Source of the DNA: Bacteroidales bacterium
GTDB lineage: Bacteria > Bacteroidota > Bacteroidia > Bacteroidales > JAUNSR01
Length of the DNA stretch: 64,000 nt
NCBI GenBank assembly: GCA_030539115.1
Contig: JAUNSR010000002.1
Span: 1-64,000, forward strand
Reading direction: 5' to 3'
The notes beneath the pieces were generated by a model. It was not told the DNA's origin and searched no databases. It saw nothing but the letters and a program-made list of their open reading frames with translations. This document shows, one piece after another, positions 60,986-64,000 of the stretch. The position numbers and the translations under genes were made by a program. How positions within the stretch are numbered: position 1 is the first letter of the stretch; each line of letters starts with the position of its first letter.

Positions 60986-62746
60986 ATGTTTTTGAAATAT
61001 ATTCCGGTTTTATCACTTTTATCTATTTTTTTAATGCTTTTGTCTTGTGATACTAAGCAACCTAAAGAGATAACAATCTTATTTACAACAGATATTCACG
61101 GAGCTTTATTTTCTCAGGATTTTAATAAAAACAAGAAAGCTGCGGTAAGTCTTTCAAATGTTTCTTCTTTTGTAAAACAAGAAAGGAAAAGCAATCCCGA
61201 TGGCTTAATAGTTCTTGACGGAGGTGATTTCCTGCAAGGCCAGCCATCTGTTTATTATTCAAACTTTGTAGATACAGTTAATGAGCATATAGTAACAAGA
61301 ACCTTTGATTTCATTGGCTACGACGCAGCTGCAGTTGGAAACCATGACATTGAGCCTGGAGAAGAGGTTTATCAAAGATTAAAAAATGAATTTCATTTTA
61401 AATGGATTGCTGCAAATGCAATAGATGTCAGAACCGGAAAACCATATTTTACCCCTTATATTGTTATTAATAAAGATGGATTGAAAGTTGCTGTTTTGGG
61501 TATGATAACTCCTAATATTCATTCCTGGCTTCCAAAATATTTATGGAAAAATATTGAGTTCGAGGATATGGTCGAGACCGCTCAAAAATGGATTCCTATA
61601 ATTAAAAATACAGAAAAGCCAGATTTAATTATTGGCCTATTCCATTCAGGATTTGACTATGAGGTTAATGGCGGTAATATCGACACTCCAAAAAATGAAA
61701 ACGGAGGTATTCCAACTGCAATGAAGGTTGATGGTTTTGATATTTTGTTACTTGGACATGACCATCAGGAAAGGCTGGAAGAAATCACTAATAACTTTGG
61801 AAATAAAGTTTATGTAATCAATGCTAAAACAGAGGCCTGCTTTGTTGGTAAATCAACAGTAAAATTTATCCCGGATGGAGGAAAATATAAGAAAGAGATA
61901 ATTACAGAACTTGTCGATATGAACAACTATCCTTTGGACGAAAAATATGAAAAAACATTCTCCGGTTTTGTTGATACAATAAATAGCTATGTTGATGCAG
62001 AAATAGGGTTTATTACTAAAACTATAACAAGTCATAAGGCTCTTTTTGGACCTTCTGAATTTATGGATATTATTCATAATGCTCAGCTTGATGCTACCGG
62101 AGCTGACGTTTCTTTTGCCGGGTTGTTATCAAACAACAGTGAAGTTAAGGAGGGAAAAATAACTATGGGGGATTTGTTCTCTTTGTATAAATATGAAAAT
62201 CTTCTTTATACTATGTCTCTTACCGGAAAAGAAATAAAATGTTTTCTTGAGTATGGATATGGCAAGCAGTATAATACAATGCATTCAGAGAATGACCATC
62301 TTTTGAACTACAAAAAAGATAAAGATGGCAAACTTGTTGAAAGTGAAAGGAATGGAGGCTATCTTTTGATTACTCCTTCATTTAATTTTATCTCTGCTGC
62401 AGGTATAAAGTATACAGTTGATGTAAGTAAAGAACCAGGAGAGAGAGTGGTTATTAGTTCTATGAGCGATGGCTCTGCTTTTGATGAAAATAGAAGGTAT
62501 AATGTCGCCGTTAATTCTTATCAGGCAAGCGGAGGCGGTGGTTTCTTTTCTGAAGGATTAAACTTCTCAAAGGATGAAACTGAAAAAAGAATCATTGTTG
62601 CATCAACAATTGATGTAAGAAAGTATGTTGCAGATTATATCATAAAACAAAAAATTATAAATCCTGTTAGCAGAAACGATTGGAGGGTTATTCCTGAAAA
62701 TTATTTTAAAAAGGGTATGGCAAAAGATATGGCAATAAGAAATTAG
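60986..62746 (+). CDS. 5'-nucleotidase/UDP-sugar hydrolase family lipoprotein
   Basis: 586 residues with lipobox LLSC (Cys near 21). The metallophosphatase half has ILFTTDIHGALF (D-x-H), VLDGGDFLQGQPSVYY (GGD), AVGNHDIEPGE (GNHD), GLFHSGFDYE and LLGHDHQER (GHDH). The C-terminal half (about 330-570) has the substrate-binding domain with DATGADVSFAGLLSNNSEVK, GDLFSLYKYENLLYTMSLTG and VNSYQASGGGGF. It releases phosphate from nucleotides outside the cytoplasm. It stands alone. Substrate range is not visible. Confidence 0.9.
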   Translation: MFLKYIPVLSLLSIFLMLLSCDTKQPKEITILFTTDIHGALFSQDFNKNKKAAVSLSNVSSFVKQERKSNPDGLIVLDGGDFLQGQPSVYYSNFVDTVNEHIVTRTFDFIGYDAAAVGNHDIEPGEEVYQRLKNEFHFKWIAANAIDVRTGKPYFTPYIVINKDGLKVAVLGMITPNIHSWLPKYLWKNIEFEDMVETAQKWIPIIKNTEKPDLIIGLFHSGFDYEVNGGNIDTPKNENGGIPTAMKVDGFDILLLGHDHQERLEEITNNFGNKVYVINAKTEACFVGKSTVKFIPDGGKYKKEIITELVDMNNYPLDEKYEKTFSGFVDTINSYVDAEIGFITKTITSHKALFGPSEFMDIIHNAQLDATGADVSFAGLLSNNSEVKEGKITMGDLFSLYKYENLLYTMSLTGKEIKCFLEYGYGKQYNTMHSENDHLLNYKKDKDGKLVESERNGGYLLITPSFNFISAAGIKYTVDVSKEPGERVVISSMSDGSAFDENRRYNVAVNSYQASGGGGFFSEGLNFSKDETEKRIIVASTIDVRKYVADYIIKQKIINPVSRNDWRVIPENYFKKGMAKDMAIRN

Positions 62747-62794
62747 ATGTAAACATTATTTATTTGTCTATTGGTATTTATTCAAAAATATTTT

Positions 62795-62833
62795 AAAACA
62801 TCCGGAGGAGTTTTTCCTTTCGGATGTTTTTTG
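62795..62833 (+). terminator. Terminator after the 5'-nucleotidase gene
   Basis: AAAACATCCG pairs with CGGATGTTTT exactly; an inner AGGAG/CCTTT part is weaker. Followed by TTG. Confidence 0.8.
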
Positions 62834-63234
62834 TTATTGAATACTTGGTAGTCTTAGTTTCCAATAGGTAAATGTTTAGAATAATAAAAAACCACTAAAT
62901 CTATTTGCATTTTTAAGTTTAAAGATTAAAGACCGACTATGTGGTAATATACTCTTTCTATATTGTAAAATTTTAAAATTAAGGTGGAGTATTAAAAAAA
63001 CATGCAGTGATGATAGATGATGATATATATGTCATCGCATTATATTCTAAAAAGGATAAGTGTCAAGAATGAATGGTTAGAATCTTTATTATTATAATTA
63101 ATATAGGAATATTCTAATGTGTATTTTAATTGATGTATATTTGAGCGCAAAAAATTAAAAAAAACTTTACCTGAAAGGCATAAATGAACATTTCTCCCTT
63201 CTCAAGAGTTATATCAAGGATAAGTTTTATATAA
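62834..63234. other. Non-coding stretch before element unit 8
   Basis: About 400 bp without gene. Near 63010-63045 GATGATAGATGATGATATAT and GTCATCGCAT can pair poorly. Nothing else found. Confidence 0.35.
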
Positions 63235-63331
63235 ATGAAATCGCCATAATTCACTTAAAGATGAGATACCCAATAAAAGGTATATAAATGGCGCATTTAT
63301 ATCTTGGCGTTAAAAATATAAATGTATACAA
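63235..63331 (+). repeat. Dispersed promoter-operator element, unit 8 (before groES)
   Basis: CGCCATAATTCAC arm, ATGAGATACCC..., palindrome GGTATATAAATG-gcg-CATTTATA and -7-like TATCTTGG (63300-63307). The leader ends TATACAAG; the usual ATG has become GTAAAA. It is 174 bp before groES, farther than in other loci. Confidence 0.75.
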
Positions 63332-63418
63332 GTAAAAGTTTTTAAGTAAAGTTGTCAGTAAAAAAGGTGATTTCTGACAATTGGTACTTATTTTGTCATA
63401 TTTATTATATAATATTTT

Positions 63419-63435
63419 TTGGCACGAAGTTTGAT
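63419..63435 (+). promoter_or_regulatory. Sigma-54-like promoter sequence before groES
   Basis: TTGGCACGAAGTTTGAT resembles the -24/-12 type (TTGGCACG-N4-TTGCW), with GG at 63421-63422 and GA where GC is expected 10 bases later. A transcript would start near 63446, about 60 bp before the groES start. One mismatch in the key -12 dinucleotide makes this a candidate only. Confidence 0.4.
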
Positions 63436-63504
63436 TAAAAGAGAATGTTATCTATAAGATACAGATATATACGTTAATTAATTAAATAAATAAATTAGGA
63501 TACT

Positions 63505-64000
<496 letters not shown>

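Noticed and set aside
62834..63234. A riboswitch or RNA before groES
   Set aside because: Only weak pairing near 63010-63045 and no known motif.

Overview
The window looks like the chromosome of an AT-rich member of the Bacteroidales. The evidence is a GH92 alpha-mannosidase lipoprotein, a one-protein hybrid two-component sensor, a TonB-dependent receptor paired with a surface-type lipoprotein, DUF4827 and DUF6807 proteins, -7 boxes of the Bacteroidetes form TAnnTTTG, and A-rich leaders in place of Shine-Dalgarno sites. I cannot name the species.

Layout. 1-7.75 kb is an accessory block that looks richer in G+C than the rest: a type I restriction-modification operon on the minus strand (XRE regulator, hsdR, hsdM, a DUF1016 PD-(D/E)XK nuclease, start of hsdS), then a divergent GIY-YIG/DUF4357 nuclease, a DUF6155 protein and a small Cys protein. 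A gene-poor stretch (7.76-8.31 kb) runs into the 3' end of a TauE/SafE permease gene, whose last membrane segments are replaced by unrelated sequence, so an element boundary probably lies near 8.32 kb. 8.9-18.4 kb holds DUF3795, DUF6807, a RAYT transposase gene with a perfect palindrome in frame inside it, a decayed RhuM fragment, an autoregulated MerR/GyrI regulator, a GNAT acetyltransferase, a ferritin-VIT1 metal transporter, a tannase-like esterase lipoprotein, a SMUG2-type DNA glycosylase with a DUF2945 partner, and a glutaredoxin. 18.7-25.7 kb is surface nutrition: TonB receptor, beta-helix lipoprotein and GH92. 26-33 kb is housekeeping (malic enzyme, TPR/PD40 protein, NfeD-FloA, nucleoside phosphorylase). 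33.5-40 kb holds a 1.4-k-residue hybrid sensor, a gene-free stretch that looks like a small RNA gene, an M50 membrane protease and an 84-bp hairpin array. 40-64 kb is mostly core: TtcA-like protein, HAD, EFR1 ferredoxin, phosphodiesterase, Gfo/Idh oxidoreductase, GxGYxYP protein, Ppk1, YccF, MazG, sensor kinase, DsbD, NrnA, GlmM, 5'-nucleotidase and the start of groESL.

The most unusual signal is a dispersed element of about 97-105 bp, seen at six loci (eight units: near 9.4, 14.15, 14.26, 16.86, 26.17, 56.86, 56.96 and 63.24 kb). Each unit points toward the next gene. Each carries an imperfect palindrome centred on AAATGgcgCATTT whose right arm runs into a -7-like box TACCTTAG, and several end exactly at the ATG of the gene. 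It is in front of DUF3795, the VIT1 transporter, the SMUG2 glycosylase, malic enzyme, DsbD and groESL. I read it as a copied promoter-operator cassette, possibly a redox or stress regulon; the regulon idea is inference.

Other structures that genes do not explain are the 84-bp hairpin array with compensatory changes (39.63-39.98 kb), four 21-bp direct repeats (48.29-48.37 kb), an orphan promoter/hairpin/terminator set (37.76-38.21 kb) and a sigma-54-like sequence before groES.
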